Below, piece after piece: positions 47,549 to 55,859 of a stretch of 62,298 nucleotides of DNA (position 1 is the stretch's first letter; every line of letters begins with the position of its first letter). The notes beneath the pieces were generated by a model. That model ran no database searches. It was not told where the DNA came from and worked only from the letters and a program-made list of their open reading frames with translations. The stretch is taken from positions 1 through 62,298 of the IMG/VR virus record IMGVR_UViG_3300043419_001334; one strand, written 5' to 3'. The translations under genes and the position numbers were made by a program. The stretch is from a virus.

Positions 47549-49357
47549 TTACTCTTTCTTCTTAAAGTCTTTACCCATTTCTTCAAATATTTTATATATT
47601 CTTTCTTTAATTTCTTGAATATTAAGAGCATCCATAACTTGTTGAGTGGACATACTAGAAGGAGCGGTTACATTAATGTTAATATCCATTTTAGACTCTT
47701 CAGAAGTTTTAACTTCGGTGGTCTTTGACTTTTCTGTTCCTGGGGTAACTTCACCTGTTTCAACTGGTTGTACAGTTTGTGCTTGGGATTTAAAATCAAT
47801 TCCTGTTACATCTTTTAGTTGGGTTTTTAGTGTCTCAGGCATTTCAGTACCATATGTACTAAACAATTGTGCAAATCCTTCAGCATTTTGATTAATAATT
47901 CCACTTTGTTCATTAGCCGTTTTAGTAATTAACTCCAATAATTTATCACCTTCCTCCGTGAAATCAAAATTACCAGCCATCATTTTTTCAAACATTGATT
48001 TTAGTTCCCCACTTGAGCTATCTATCAATTCTCTAACAGCTCCTGTACCTAAAGCCCCTCCTTCTGTTATAACATTGGTCCCTTCTCTTGTAATTTTTGT
48101 AGCACCTTTAATCATATCATCAACAAGTTTAGTACTTGCAATACCTCTGGCGGCTCTACCTTCCAATTTTTTTAGACTAGACGCCATACTTTTTTGTAAA
48201 TCTAATTGTTCAGCAGCTAAATCCTCCATAGCCTTTGGTTTTGACGATTCTATTAACTTATCAAGTTGTTCTTTATTGTTAGTGTCCGCTAAAACATCCG
48301 CTAACTTTTGTTCTTTACCATCTACCGTAATAACATACTCACCATCTTTCATTTCCGCTAAATTAGCAACCATTTTTTGTTGCTCTTCAGACATAAAATC
48401 AGGAAATTTAATTTTCCTCATTTTATCTTCTAACTCCGCAGAACCCATTGCCATTTTTGTTAGTTCGTCATAAGCAATACCTGTTGCTTTAGAAATCTCT
48501 CTGAGTTGTAATTTACCTTGTGGCGCAATTTCAAACTGACCTTTCTCATTTAATTGAACAAATTGTTCTGTCATTTGTACAAGTTGATTCTGTAATTCAG
48601 TAGGGTCATTAAGTGAAAGGTCCATCAATCTTAACGGGTCTAATAAGTCAGATTGTGTAACTCCTAATCGTTGTAATGCTGACGACATCTCTATCGCTTT
48701 TTCAGGATTATATAGATTATCTGCAAAACTCAAAGTAGTCTTCATGTCAATCCTCATACTTGATGCTTGAGCTGCCATCTTAGCTAAACCATCAACACCA
48801 CCCGCAAAATTATACTTATTCATGGAATCCATGTTAGCAACCGCTTGTTCACTAACCGCCTTGACACTTAATCCTTGTTGTCGAGCCACGTCAACAATTT
48901 TTTGCATACCTTCAGCAACACCATATGCAGAAACACCAACATTTTTAAATGCCGGTAATAATTCTTTAGCTTCTTTACCAGTTACAGTAGCTGCCGCATA
49001 AATATCTTTGTAAACATCTCCACCTAAAATAACATTTCGTCTAAGGTCAGCAGCAGCCGCTAATTGAATTTTTGTAACATCCTCATAAGAACCACCTAAA
49101 CCCAAGACCTCGGCTGAGGCATCTGCCATTGCTGCTTTTATTTGTTGAATATTCTCTCTACCTTGTCCAAAAAGATTGGTTACTTTTGTTGCTTCAACGT
49201 CTAGTCTTTGTATTTCTTTAATTACCGTAGGAAAACTAACGTCAATCATGCTGTTGAAGGACTCCTCGATTTTTTTCCCGAATGATTTAAAATAAACATC
49301 CGCAGCCTCTACGGAGGCTTTTGATATATCATCTGTTGATGGAGTTCCGTCTTGCAT
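47549..49357 (-). CDS. 29: Tail tape measure protein
   Basis: A 602-residue, almost entirely helical protein with Ala/Gln/Lys-rich segments (FNSMIDVSFPTVIKEIQRLD, SYEDVTKIQLAAAADLRRNV, ALQRLGVTQSDLLDPLRLMD). The Lys/Glu-rich C-terminal helix (IYKIFEEMGKDFKKKE) is preceded by a Thr/Glu-rich linker. Length is near T4 gp29 (590 residues), so a tail of roughly T4 length is expected. It lies directly after the chaperone genes and before the baseplate block, the canonical position. No transmembrane or hydrolase domain is seen, unlike many siphophage tape measures. Confidence 0.8.
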   Translation of the reverse strand: MQDGTPSTDDISKASVEAADVYFKSFGKKIEESFNSMIDVSFPTVIKEIQRLDVEATKVTNLFGQGRENIQQIKAAMADASAEVLGLGGSYEDVTKIQLAAAADLRRNVILGGDVYKDIYAAATVTGKEAKELLPAFKNVGVSAYGVAEGMQKIVDVARQQGLSVKAVSEQAVANMDSMNKYNFAGGVDGLAKMAAQASSMRIDMKTTLSFADNLYNPEKAIEMSSALQRLGVTQSDLLDPLRLMDLSLNDPTELQNQLVQMTEQFVQLNEKGQFEIAPQGKLQLREISKATGIAYDELTKMAMGSAELEDKMRKIKFPDFMSEEQQKMVANLAEMKDGEYVITVDGKEQKLADVLADTNNKEQLDKLIESSKPKAMEDLAAEQLDLQKSMASSLKKLEGRAARGIASTKLVDDMIKGATKITREGTNVITEGGALGTGAVRELIDSSSGELKSMFEKMMAGNFDFTEEGDKLLELITKTANEQSGIINQNAEGFAQLFSTYGTEMPETLKTQLKDVTGIDFKSQAQTVQPVETGEVTPGTEKSKTTEVKTSEESKMDININVTAPSSMSTQQVMDALNIQEIKERIYKIFEEMGKDFKKKE

Positions 49358-49373
49358 TTTTTACAGTATTACA

Positions 49374-49380
49374 ATAAATA
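49374..49380 (-). promoter_or_regulatory. TATTTAT box upstream of the tape measure gene
   Basis: Coding-strand context CGGTATTTATTGT, 17 bases before the ATG at 49357 and just after the chaperone extension stop at 49388. Confidence 0.4.
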
Positions 49381-49387
49381 CCGTCTA

Positions 49388-49516
49388 TTAAGAATTTTGA
49401 CTATTACCTTCATTTAATTTACCAATAATATACTTTCTTAAGTAAGTGGGCATCAATAAAAAGTCAGAATAAGACGTATTTAAATTTTTTGCGAGTACTA
49501 TATACTCGTTCGCCAT
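49388..49516 (-). CDS. Tape-measure chaperone extension (small ORF, probable +1 frameshift product)
   Basis: A 42-residue frame starting MANEYIVLAKNLNTSYSDFL and containing MPTYLRKYIIGKLNE. The MP-x-Y-x-R-K-Y-x-I pattern matches the second (T) part of tail assembly chaperone pairs in many myophages. It lies in the +1 frame relative to the upstream chaperone gene, and the +1 frame is open for nine codons before the ATG (GLSSNHREY), so the natural product is likely a ~298-residue fusion made by frameshifting. It may also be translated alone from its ATG. It ends just before the tape measure gene. Confidence 0.65.
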   Translation of the reverse strand: MANEYIVLAKNLNTSYSDFLLMPTYLRKYIIGKLNEGNSQNS

Positions 49517-49529
49517 ATATTCTCTGTGG

Positions 49530-50285
49530 TTAGAAGAAAGGCCGAAAAAATTCAACCCCAAAAACGATATCGACTTTCGTTTCTTCTCCTGATGGGGCTA
49601 TTACTCTTTTTGTTAAATCTAATGATGGAACGTTGTCCTTTAAAAAATTTCTAATGAATTTGGAATCCGCAATTGGAAGTTGTTCTACAAATATTGCAAT
49701 TTTTCCTTTATCGGTATCACCATCTAATTCAACTATTTGTTTTTGTAGCTTAATAGTAACTTTAGGAGCAACTCTTCCTTGTGGATAATTTTCAATGATT
49801 CTATCAATTTCCTGTAGTTCACCAAAATTTATAGGTTTCAATTTAACTTTAGCACCTGTCTTTGGAAGTTCCACTGAAAATGTTCCGTCTTCATTTGGTC
49901 TACTTTGTCCTTGTTTTACATTTAATTCGTCTAAAACAAGTGTTTTCTCAAATAATTTACCGGTTTTAGGGTCTTCAAGTCTTACGACATACTCAGGTCC
50001 AAACGCCGTATTTCTTAAAAACAATAATATAGCTTGGATATCTTCGTCTAACAATTCCTCAGGTCTTAAATCATGTTCATAAATTTTATTTCTTAAAAGA
50101 GACATTACAACACTATCCTTATTACTTAATCCTGATAATAAAAAGTTTTCATCTGTAGCAGTCAGATAACCTACTTTTATTGATTTTTTCTTAGATTTGT
50201 AAAAAATTCCACCTGTTGGTAGTATGACCACATCATGTGGTAGAGTAAAATTTTCAGTTGCCGCGTTTAAAAGTGAAGAATCCAT
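49530..50285 (-). CDS. Tail assembly/hub chaperone (gp26/gp51-like)
   Basis: A 251-residue protein. The opening FTLPHDVVILPTGGIFYKSK, then KVGYLTATDENFLLSGLSNK, and LLDEDIQAILLFLRNTAFGP match the T4 gp26/gp51-type baseplate hub and tail assembly chaperone family (Leu-Pro-Ser/Thr-x-Gly near the start, then a helical domain). Such proteins bind the tape measure and are not retained in tails. The frame ends FFRPFF at 49530; a TTTTTTCGG site just before the end could shift ribosomes +1 into the downstream small frame. It starts 1 base after the zinc-knuckle gene's stop. Confidence 0.75.
   Translation of the reverse strand: MDSSLLNAATENFTLPHDVVILPTGGIFYKSKKKSIKVGYLTATDENFLLSGLSNKDSVVMSLLRNKIYEHDLRPEELLDEDIQAILLFLRNTAFGPEYVVRLEDPKTGKLFEKTLVLDELNVKQGQSRPNEDGTFSVELPKTGAKVKLKPINFGELQEIDRIIENYPQGRVAPKVTIKLQKQIVELDGDTDKGKIAIFVEQLPIADSKFIRNFLKDNVPSLDLTKRVIAPSGEETKVDIVFGVEFFRPFF
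49542..49550 (-). other. Candidate +1 programmed frameshift site
   Basis: Coding-strand TTT TTT CGG: tRNA-Phe in the P site can slip +1 from UUU to its better match UUC, while CGG, probably a rare Arg codon in this AT-rich genome, waits in the A site. The shifted frame reads through to the downstream 42-residue frame without a stop. Confidence 0.5.
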
Positions 50286-50286
50286 T

Positions 50287-50424
50287 TTATTCTTTTTTTA
50301 AATTTTCATTAGTTTGATTTTGGGAATCTTTTTTTGTATTTTTCTTATGTCGGTTAAGGAACTCCTCTTCCGTTTCAAAAACTTTCCCACAAGTATTACA
50401 AGTAAATCCAGTTTGAGTTTCCAT
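50287..50424 (-). CDS. Small CxxC zinc-knuckle-like protein
   Basis: A 45-residue protein: METQTGFTCNTCGKVFETEE, then EFLNRHKK and a Lys/Gln/Asn tail. The FTCNTCGKVFETEEEFLNRH segment is the first half and the first His of a C2H2 zinc finger, but no second His follows, so metal binding may be incomplete or use dimers. It is tightly coupled to the chaperone gene (1 base between TAA and ATG) and lies after the tail tube terminator. Function unknown; similar tiny finger proteins are common in phage structural operons. Confidence 0.65.
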   Translation of the reverse strand: METQTGFTCNTCGKVFETEEEFLNRHKKNTKKDSQNQTNENLKKE

Positions 50425-50433
50425 AATAACAAA

Positions 50434-50460
50434 AAATCCCATATTAATAATATGGGATTT
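50434..50460. terminator. Terminator downstream of the tail tube gene
   Basis: A 13-bp inverted repeat (AAATCCCATATTA / TAATATGGGATTT) around a single central base, with T-runs after it on the leftward strand. It limits readthrough from the abundant tube message. Confidence 0.8.
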
Positions 50461-50483
50461 ATATAATATTGTAAAGATTTATT

Positions 50484-50972
50484 TTAGTAAACTAAAATAC
50501 AACGGTCCATTCTTAAAGTAGCCTGTATAGTCGCAACTTTATCATCAGTATAACTTAATGAATCAAAGTTAACATCCGATAAAAATGTCCCCTCAAGAAT
50601 CCATTTTTCAACAACTACACCTGTAGGGTCTAACATCTCAAGGTCAACATTCTTTTTATAACCCGCCGCATAACCCATACGACCTGTTACTGATTCCGCA
50701 CATAAACGAACCCATTCCATTAAAGCTTGTGATGCAGAAGGCCCTATTGGGTCTCTAAAGGTTACGTTGATTGTACCCCACGTAAATCTTCCCGCAACAT
50801 ATGTTTCAGTGTTTAAGAAAGGAATGGCCACTGGAGTAATTGTAATTTTGGGTCTTGAAGTACCCTCAACAAACCATTCATTTATACCTAATGTAGAAGG
50901 AAAACGCATAATAAATCGGTTTTTCCTTTTTGGTTCATAAGGTATGGGCATTTTCATTAGTAAATCAGCCAT
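50484..50972 (-). CDS. 19: Tail tube protein (gp19)
   Basis: A 162-residue protein, nearly the same length as T4 gp19 (163). Motifs include PYEPKRKNRFIMRFP, RPKITITPVAIPFLN, GTINVTFRDPIGPSASQALM and a C-terminal TIQATLRMDRCILVY. These match the T4-type tube fold, which stacks as hexameric rings inside the sheath. It has its own TATTTAT box 36 bases upstream and a strong terminator downstream, consistent with a high-copy structural protein expressed as a separate unit. Confidence 0.93.
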   Translation of the reverse strand: MADLLMKMPIPYEPKRKNRFIMRFPSTLGINEWFVEGTSRPKITITPVAIPFLNTETYVAGRFTWGTINVTFRDPIGPSASQALMEWVRLCAESVTGRMGYAAGYKKNVDLEMLDPTGVVVEKWILEGTFLSDVNFDSLSYTDDKVATIQATLRMDRCILVY

Positions 50973-51007
50973 CGTATTTTTGTTTTAATTTTTTATTCTT
51001 TTTATTT

Positions 51008-51014
51008 ATAAATA
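51008..51014 (-). promoter_or_regulatory. TATTTAT box upstream of the tail tube gene
   Basis: Coding-strand context GATATTTATAAATAAAAAG, 36 bases before the ATG at 50972. Like the site at 35409 it also reads TATAAATA forward, so it could be a true T4-type late promoter. Confidence 0.55.
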
Positions 51015-51088
51015 TCTATTAATAATTTTTTTCTCTTTACTTTTACTTTTTTAGAGATAAATTACATATTAATATTACTAGTTAATTA

Positions 51089-51907
51089 TTAATAAGGTTT
51101 CTTTACTCCTCCTGCGGTTGAAATTGTTTTAATTATGTTGTCTGGTTTGTTTTCAAAATGACTCTTAACTTTTTCTAAATTTCTTAAATCATCATCTGAA
51201 AATCCTATTGTTGGTATAAAATTATTTGAAACTATGTTCTTGAAATACGCTTTTTTCTGAATGTGTTTTGAAATTCTTTTAACATATCCCACAAAATCAT
51301 TTAAAGCTTTAATTTTACCTTCTTCGGGACTAGCAGCACTTCCTTTTCCATAAGTTACAGGATAGAATCTACACATATTAAGATACTCCCTAATCATGTC
51401 TTTTTTAGATGACTCACCTAAACCTTCGATTTCTCTATACTTTTCTAAATTTTTAATCAATTCATTAGAATCAATACCCATATGATTTGAAATTATCATA
51501 TTGTAAACAGATTCTTTCATAACACTTGGAGTGTGCCCTCTAGCCGTGACTATTGAAAATATCGACCCATTATTAATGGCTTCGACAAAATCACCCCAAG
51601 CAGGTCCTGGTTTTCCAAGTAAAGAATCAATTATAAATTGTTTATCACCCTCTACACCAAAATACCTAAACGGGTTTTCTGCAAAACCAACAATTTCATG
51701 TCCATCATAATCAAACGGTTCTTTTCCAATTTTCATACGATATTCGGCAAAATCTTCTGTAGACATTCCAACCTCATCACCATCATTATCCTTAAGTATT
51801 ATTTTGGTTGGCATAACTAATATGTTATCATCCCAATCAAACGCATAATACTTCATATCAGGAGTTCCTGAATCTGTCACACCTTCGTTAATCTTTTTAA
51901 ATTTCAT
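51089..51907 (-). CDS. HAD-superfamily hydrolase-like protein
   Basis: A 272-residue protein. After a short N-terminal peptide (MKFKKINEGVTDSG) comes the HAD motif I, YAFDWDDNIL (nucleophile Asp24, acid/base Asp26). Motif II is IVTARGHTPS, and motif IV is TIGFSDDDLRNLEKV. A Lys for motif III lies in between (SPEEGKIKAL). HAD enzymes are phosphatases or nucleotidases; a DNA 3'-phosphatase or nucleotidase is possible. It lies alone between the sheath and tube genes, bounded by a terminator and a TATTTAT box. The I-N-E near the N-terminus resembles a prohead cleavage site. Confidence 0.7.
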   Translation of the reverse strand: MKFKKINEGVTDSGTPDMKYYAFDWDDNILVMPTKIILKDNDGDEVGMSTEDFAEYRMKIGKEPFDYDGHEIVGFAENPFRYFGVEGDKQFIIDSLLGKPGPAWGDFVEAINNGSIFSIVTARGHTPSVMKESVYNMIISNHMGIDSNELIKNLEKYREIEGLGESSKKDMIREYLNMCRFYPVTYGKGSAASPEEGKIKALNDFVGYVKRISKHIQKKAYFKNIVSNNFIPTIGFSDDDLRNLEKVKSHFENKPDNIIKTISTAGGVKKPY

Positions 51908-51915
51908 ATTTGATT

Positions 51916-51922
51916 ATAAATA
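51916..51922 (-). promoter_or_regulatory. TATTTAT box upstream of the HAD gene
   Basis: Coding-strand context TATATTTATAATC, 9 bases before the ATG at 51907. It begins right after the sheath terminator. Confidence 0.45.
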
Positions 51923-51924
51923 TA

Positions 51925-51954
51925 AAGACAGACCGACTTTTGCCGGTCTGTCTT
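51925..51954 (-). terminator. Terminator downstream of the tail sheath gene
   Basis: An 11-bp GC-containing stem (AAGACAGACCG / CGGTCTGTCTT) with an 8-base loop, 10 bases after the sheath stop, followed by a T-rich run on the leftward strand. Confidence 0.88.
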
Positions 51955-51964
51955 ATATTAATGT

Positions 51965-54900
51965 TTAGATATTTTCAAACGAAGCTCCTGTTGGAGTTAT
52001 ATAGAATGTGATATCTATAAATTCAAGAGCCTTTGTTGGTTTAATATAAATTTTACCAGTCATTTGATTTCTATCTAAGTCAGCCACATCTGAAGAAACT
52101 GTTACACGGAAATCGTATAAACCTCTATCTCTTCTGATAGCGTCTAAGATTGGGTTAACGGCATCCAAGAAGTCTTGTCTAACTTTTTGGTCGTTTTGTT
52201 CAAACAACAATCTTACAGAAACCGCCGAAATCAACTTACGAGCTTGTAACAACAATCTTCTAACGTTAATTCTGTCAAGAGCTGACTGTCTAATTTGTAA
52301 AGTTTTATTACCCCAAATTACAGTTCCTACATCAGAGAAGGTTGCAATTGGGTTAATTCTACCTTGATAAAGAGTGTCTCTATCTTCTTGAGTCAGTTTC
52401 TTACGAGCCTTAATTGCATTTACAATACCACGAGTATAACCAGCAGCTGCGAACCAAGGGAACGCGATGTTATCGGTTAATGCTAAGTTTCTTGTTACCT
52501 CAGCTGTAGGTGGAATGTAAATTTGAGTGTTGTTTACACTATCACGAGTTAATACCCATGGGTAGTAAGTACATGTATAGTTAGAATCAATACCTGTGGT
52601 ATCCAAGTTATCAACCGCCTCTTGTGGATAGATTAAATCTTGGGAATCACCAAGTTGTGGAACAAACATATTATAGTCAGGAGTAGTTGTTATATACAAT
52701 GAATCCGCTCTGTCATATTCCACCATTTCTATGGCTGATTCAACAAGATTTGAATGGTTAACATAATCAATACCTGGAGTAACAAATACGTTAATGTTAA
52801 CAGACTCAGGATTAGAGAATGTCTTCTGTCCTAATAAATAAGCATAATAGTCGGTGTTAGCCCAGTCAACTGAATTATCACCTACAGTTATTTGCTTAAA
52901 TGCGCCCCATCCTGTTGCGTTTGGATATCTAATATCCGCACAAGCACCTTTTAAATAACCACTTCTACCTAAAATAAATCTGTCACTATTTGTTCTATAC
53001 TCTCTATAGATGTCCCATCCGTCGAAACCTCCTTGACATAAGAAAGTAAATTTACGAGCATAAATTCTATAGTACGGATTCGTCTCTTCATCAGGGTCAG
53101 ATGTAAATGGAGCGGCTCCAACATCAAATGCCGCGCTTCCTGAGGTTGTGTATGAATTAGGTATTGTAATTCCAGATGCGTTTATATCCATATGGAATCC
53201 CTTAGTTTGATAATCCCAATCTGAAGCCGTTGTAGAGTTACAAACTGAAAATACCGGTAATTGTTTACCCTTATATTGATAAAAATCTAAATCAATACCT
53301 ATTGTATCTGAAATACCCAAGTAAGTTCTACGTACATTATCACCAGGACTTGCTACTGAATCATTTCCACCTGTAGCCAAACCAAATGGTGGGTCATAAA
53401 TTATTTCACCTGGGTAATCGTATTTAGTCTTATATACAGGGAACGGAGGATTAATAGAATCACCATAACTTCTCATTGTATATCCTACGAAACCACAAGG
53501 TAAAGAATCTATTGGAGCATCTTCATTAATTTCAATCATTATGTATTTAGAATTTAATGCGTATTCACCGTCTTTAGTTCCTATTTTTTTAGCAATAAAT
53601 GAATTATCACTTGGGTCCATACTACAATTAGTAAATTTCTCTAAAACTACCGGATTAGCATCTGAATCAAAGAAATCTCTAACTAATACATCAAAAGTTC
53701 CGTTATTAAATGAAATGTTCACAATAGAAATTTTAACTTCGGTGTTTGCCGCATTACCATCAGAAATTGTGGTAAACTTAAATAAGTTATACACTTTGTT
53801 ACCCCTCAATTCAGAAACAACCCATGGAGATGCGGGTGATTGATACTGGTCTAAATACCAAGCAATTGATGATGGGTCGCTATCTTGTCTTGCATTTGGT
53901 AAAGCAATTAAATCACAATTTAAACCTCTAATATAACCTTTTCTATATGCGTAGTTTAAAAGAGATTGATATCTTTCCTCTACGAATAAAGGTACTAATG
54001 TCCTTGGTTTTGCGAAATTACTAGAACCAAAAACCTTACTTATATATTTAGGGTCCGAATTTGTTAATGAAGTTTCAAAGAAGAAATTTTCTCCATCTTT
54101 ATTAGTCACATTTAATCCAAAAGTTGCATATGGATTTTTACTCACACCTGAATAAGGTCCTGTACAATCCATAGATACATCTGTTAATCCTGAAACTTCA
54201 TAAACAGGTCCATCGTCAGATGAATAAGTTGCCAAACCTCTAGAACGAAGAGTTGCGATAACTAAATTATCATACAATACATAAGATTGACCAGACCAAG
54301 TAAAAATAGCACCGCCAACAGAACCACTATAACATGTTAAAACCGAACCAACGTTACCTGAACCTGTTGTTCCTGTTGGACTTAAAGGAGTACAAGGGTC
54401 TTGTATTGTTACTGACACAGTCCAGTTTGTTGTTACTGAAGAATCATTTGAAACTAACACATATGTTAATGAGCCGGCATCAAAGTTATTTGTTGTTACA
54501 TTACTTTCTTGAGGATTACTATCTACAGTTATAGTAGTAGTACAAGAACTAAATATACTAGTTACTTGAGTTAGGTCGGCACCCGCAAATGACGCGTAGG
54601 GTAATACAACTGTAATTGTATTTGTGTTATAATTTATACTTCCTGAAATACCTGAAACTGAATAATTATAAAATGTTGCACAATTGTTTGATGTTGATGT
54701 TTGTTCTATTTGAGTCATGTAAGAATAAAAAGACGTACCTGTATAACCTGAATTACCAATACCGTCAAACAACGCATAATACCAAGGGTCGTTATTTGAA
54801 TCTGAAAGATTAATTTCTGAAGTACTTAAATAATCCAAACCAAAAACATTAGTACTGGCAGTTAAAGTTGATGCAGTTAATGACTGATATATATCGGATT

Positions 54901-55573
54901 GTATTGCCCCGTAATAATAAATTGAGTTTGTTATTTGTTCATTACCTAATATAATGTCATAAATTTGTTGTCTAAAATCCGCTCCAATACTTGAAACACT
55001 ACCGTCAAACTTTTCATACGGAATGTTTAATTTTTGAGAAATTAAATCCCATCTATTACCTGGAGGTGGTGAAGCTGACTCAACAAATGTGATTGAATTA
55101 ATACTAGAATTACATCCAGTAAAATCTATTGCAAATGGGAACGCCTCAAACTCAATACAAACTTGACTACATCCTGATGGGTCCGCTGAAAAAGTTATAC
55201 AGTTTTGACCAACCGTTGAAGGATTAACATTAGCAACCGTTGATAAAGACCAAGAAGGTCCTGCGTCGTATCCTGATAAACCTAAGATTCTTGTTACAAA
55301 CAATTGATTAGACTGTTGTAAGTAAGATTTAGCAATATAAGCCGCTTCATACTTTGGGATTTGTGTGTTTATAAATTTTTCAGGAGATGTGTCCCCGAAA
55401 TAAGATGAAAATTCATCAAAGTTGGTAATAAAGATTGGCTCAAAAGCCGGACCCTTTAAAGTTTCACCAACAATACCTAGAGTTGTAACACCAACACTTT
55501 GTGATACAAAACTCAAGTCGACCTCAGAGGTGTAAACCCCAGGAGATACAAATACTTTACTGTTAGAAGCCAT
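51965..55573 (-). CDS. 18: Tail sheath protein (gp18), enlarged
   Basis: A 1202-residue protein, nearly twice T4 gp18 (659). The N-terminus VFVSPGVYTSEVDLSFVSQS and the C-terminal AIKARKKLTQEDRDTLYQGR, TFSDVGTVIWGNKTLQ, NVRRLLLQARKLISAVS and ITFYITPTGASFENI are diagnostic of contractile sheath subunits. The extra ~500 residues lie between (about residues 120-600). They are Ser/Thr/Gly/Cys-rich beta-type sequence and are probably domains exposed on the tail surface. The sheath contracts to drive the tube through the envelope. It is followed by a strong terminator. Confidence 0.95.
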   Translation of the reverse strand: MASNSKVFVSPGVYTSEVDLSFVSQSVGVTTLGIVGETLKGPAFEPIFITNFDEFSSYFGDTSPEKFINTQIPKYEAAYIAKSYLQQSNQLFVTRILGLSGYDAGPSWSLSTVANVNPSTVGQNCITFSADPSGCSQVCIEFEAFPFAIDFTGCNSSINSITFVESASPPPGNRWDLISQKLNIPYEKFDGSVSSIGADFRQQIYDIILGNEQITNSIYYYGAIQSDIYQSLTASTLTASTNVFGLDYLSTSEINLSDSNNDPWYYALFDGIGNSGYTGTSFYSYMTQIEQTSTSNNCATFYNYSVSGISGSINYNTNTITVVLPYASFAGADLTQVTSIFSSCTTTITVDSNPQESNVTTNNFDAGSLTYVLVSNDSSVTTNWTVSVTIQDPCTPLSPTGTTGSGNVGSVLTCYSGSVGGAIFTWSGQSYVLYDNLVIATLRSRGLATYSSDDGPVYEVSGLTDVSMDCTGPYSGVSKNPYATFGLNVTNKDGENFFFETSLTNSDPKYISKVFGSSNFAKPRTLVPLFVEERYQSLLNYAYRKGYIRGLNCDLIALPNARQDSDPSSIAWYLDQYQSPASPWVVSELRGNKVYNLFKFTTISDGNAANTEVKISIVNISFNNGTFDVLVRDFFDSDANPVVLEKFTNCSMDPSDNSFIAKKIGTKDGEYALNSKYIMIEINEDAPIDSLPCGFVGYTMRSYGDSINPPFPVYKTKYDYPGEIIYDPPFGLATGGNDSVASPGDNVRRTYLGISDTIGIDLDFYQYKGKQLPVFSVCNSTTASDWDYQTKGFHMDINASGITIPNSYTTSGSAAFDVGAAPFTSDPDEETNPYYRIYARKFTFLCQGGFDGWDIYREYRTNSDRFILGRSGYLKGACADIRYPNATGWGAFKQITVGDNSVDWANTDYYAYLLGQKTFSNPESVNINVFVTPGIDYVNHSNLVESAIEMVEYDRADSLYITTTPDYNMFVPQLGDSQDLIYPQEAVDNLDTTGIDSNYTCTYYPWVLTRDSVNNTQIYIPPTAEVTRNLALTDNIAFPWFAAAGYTRGIVNAIKARKKLTQEDRDTLYQGRINPIATFSDVGTVIWGNKTLQIRQSALDRINVRRLLLQARKLISAVSVRLLFEQNDQKVRQDFLDAVNPILDAIRRDRGLYDFRVTVSSDVADLDRNQMTGKIYIKPTKALEFIDITFYITPTGASFENI

Positions 55574-55608
55574 TATTAATTTTTTTGTTAGTTAATTTAT
55601 TTTTATAG

Positions 55609-55615
55609 ATAAATA
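55609..55615 (-). promoter_or_regulatory. TATTTAT box upstream of the sheath gene
   Basis: Coding-strand context AAATATTTATCTATAAAAAT, 36 bases before the ATG at 55573. The same upstream spacing as for the tube gene. Confidence 0.45.
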
Positions 55616-55652
55616 TTTGAGAAAAAACCAAAATTCTTGACTTTGTATCAAG

Positions 55653-55659
55653 TATTTAT
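55653..55659 (+). promoter_or_regulatory. Rightward TATTTAT box upstream of the small ORF
   Basis: Coding-strand context AGTATTTATAAATTGGG, 35 bases before the ATG at 55695. It sits back to back with the sheath box on the other strand, 37 bases apart. Confidence 0.35.
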
Positions 55660-55665
55660 AAATTG

Positions 55666-55683
55666 GGCAGACTATTTTCTGCC
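55666..55683 (+). terminator. Hairpin with T-run in the leader of the small rightward gene
   Basis: A 6-bp stem (GGCAGA / TCTGCC) with a 6-base loop, followed by TTTTTTAT on the + strand, only 6 bases after the TATTTAT box. It could be a terminator, or an attenuator-like leader for the gene at 55695. Confidence 0.55.
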
Positions 55684-55694
55684 TTTTTTATCTT

Positions 55695-55859
55695 ATGTTG
55701 CAGAATGGTCGAGAAATAAAGAATTTAAAGATATCAAAAGATGTTCACAAACTATTAAAAGATTATTGTGACAAGAAAGGAGTAAAAATTTATAGGTTTT
55801 TAGAAAAACTTATAACTGAAACCTGTAAAGAAAAAAAGGATATCTACGGTGAGGATTAA
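55695..55859 (+). CDS. Small helical protein on the opposite strand
   Basis: A 54-residue protein: MLQNGREIKNLKISKDVHKL, then LKDYCDKKGVKIYRFLEKLI and a Lys/Glu-rich tail. The pattern (short strand with LKIS, then two helices with a CDKKGVKIYRF-like turn) matches a small family found in many large phages and resembles ribbon-helix-helix DNA-binding proteins (inference). It is convergent with the gp15-like gene, overlapping its end by 4 bases. Regulator or toxin-like function is possible but unproven. Confidence 0.6.
   Translation: MLQNGREIKNLKISKDVHKLLKDYCDKKGVKIYRFLEKLITETCKEKKDIYGED

Noticed and set aside
47958-48473. A 171-codon open frame on the + strand opposite the tape measure gene
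   Set aside because: It is antisense to a clearly coding helical protein, Ser/Leu-rich as expected for a shadow frame, with no promoter or family match.
35409-51014. Reading all TATTTAT boxes as T4 late promoters (TATAAATA)
   Set aside because: Only the sites at 35409 and 51008 clearly read TATAAATA in the direction of the gene; the others match only on the opposite strand, so the simple T4 model is not supported.
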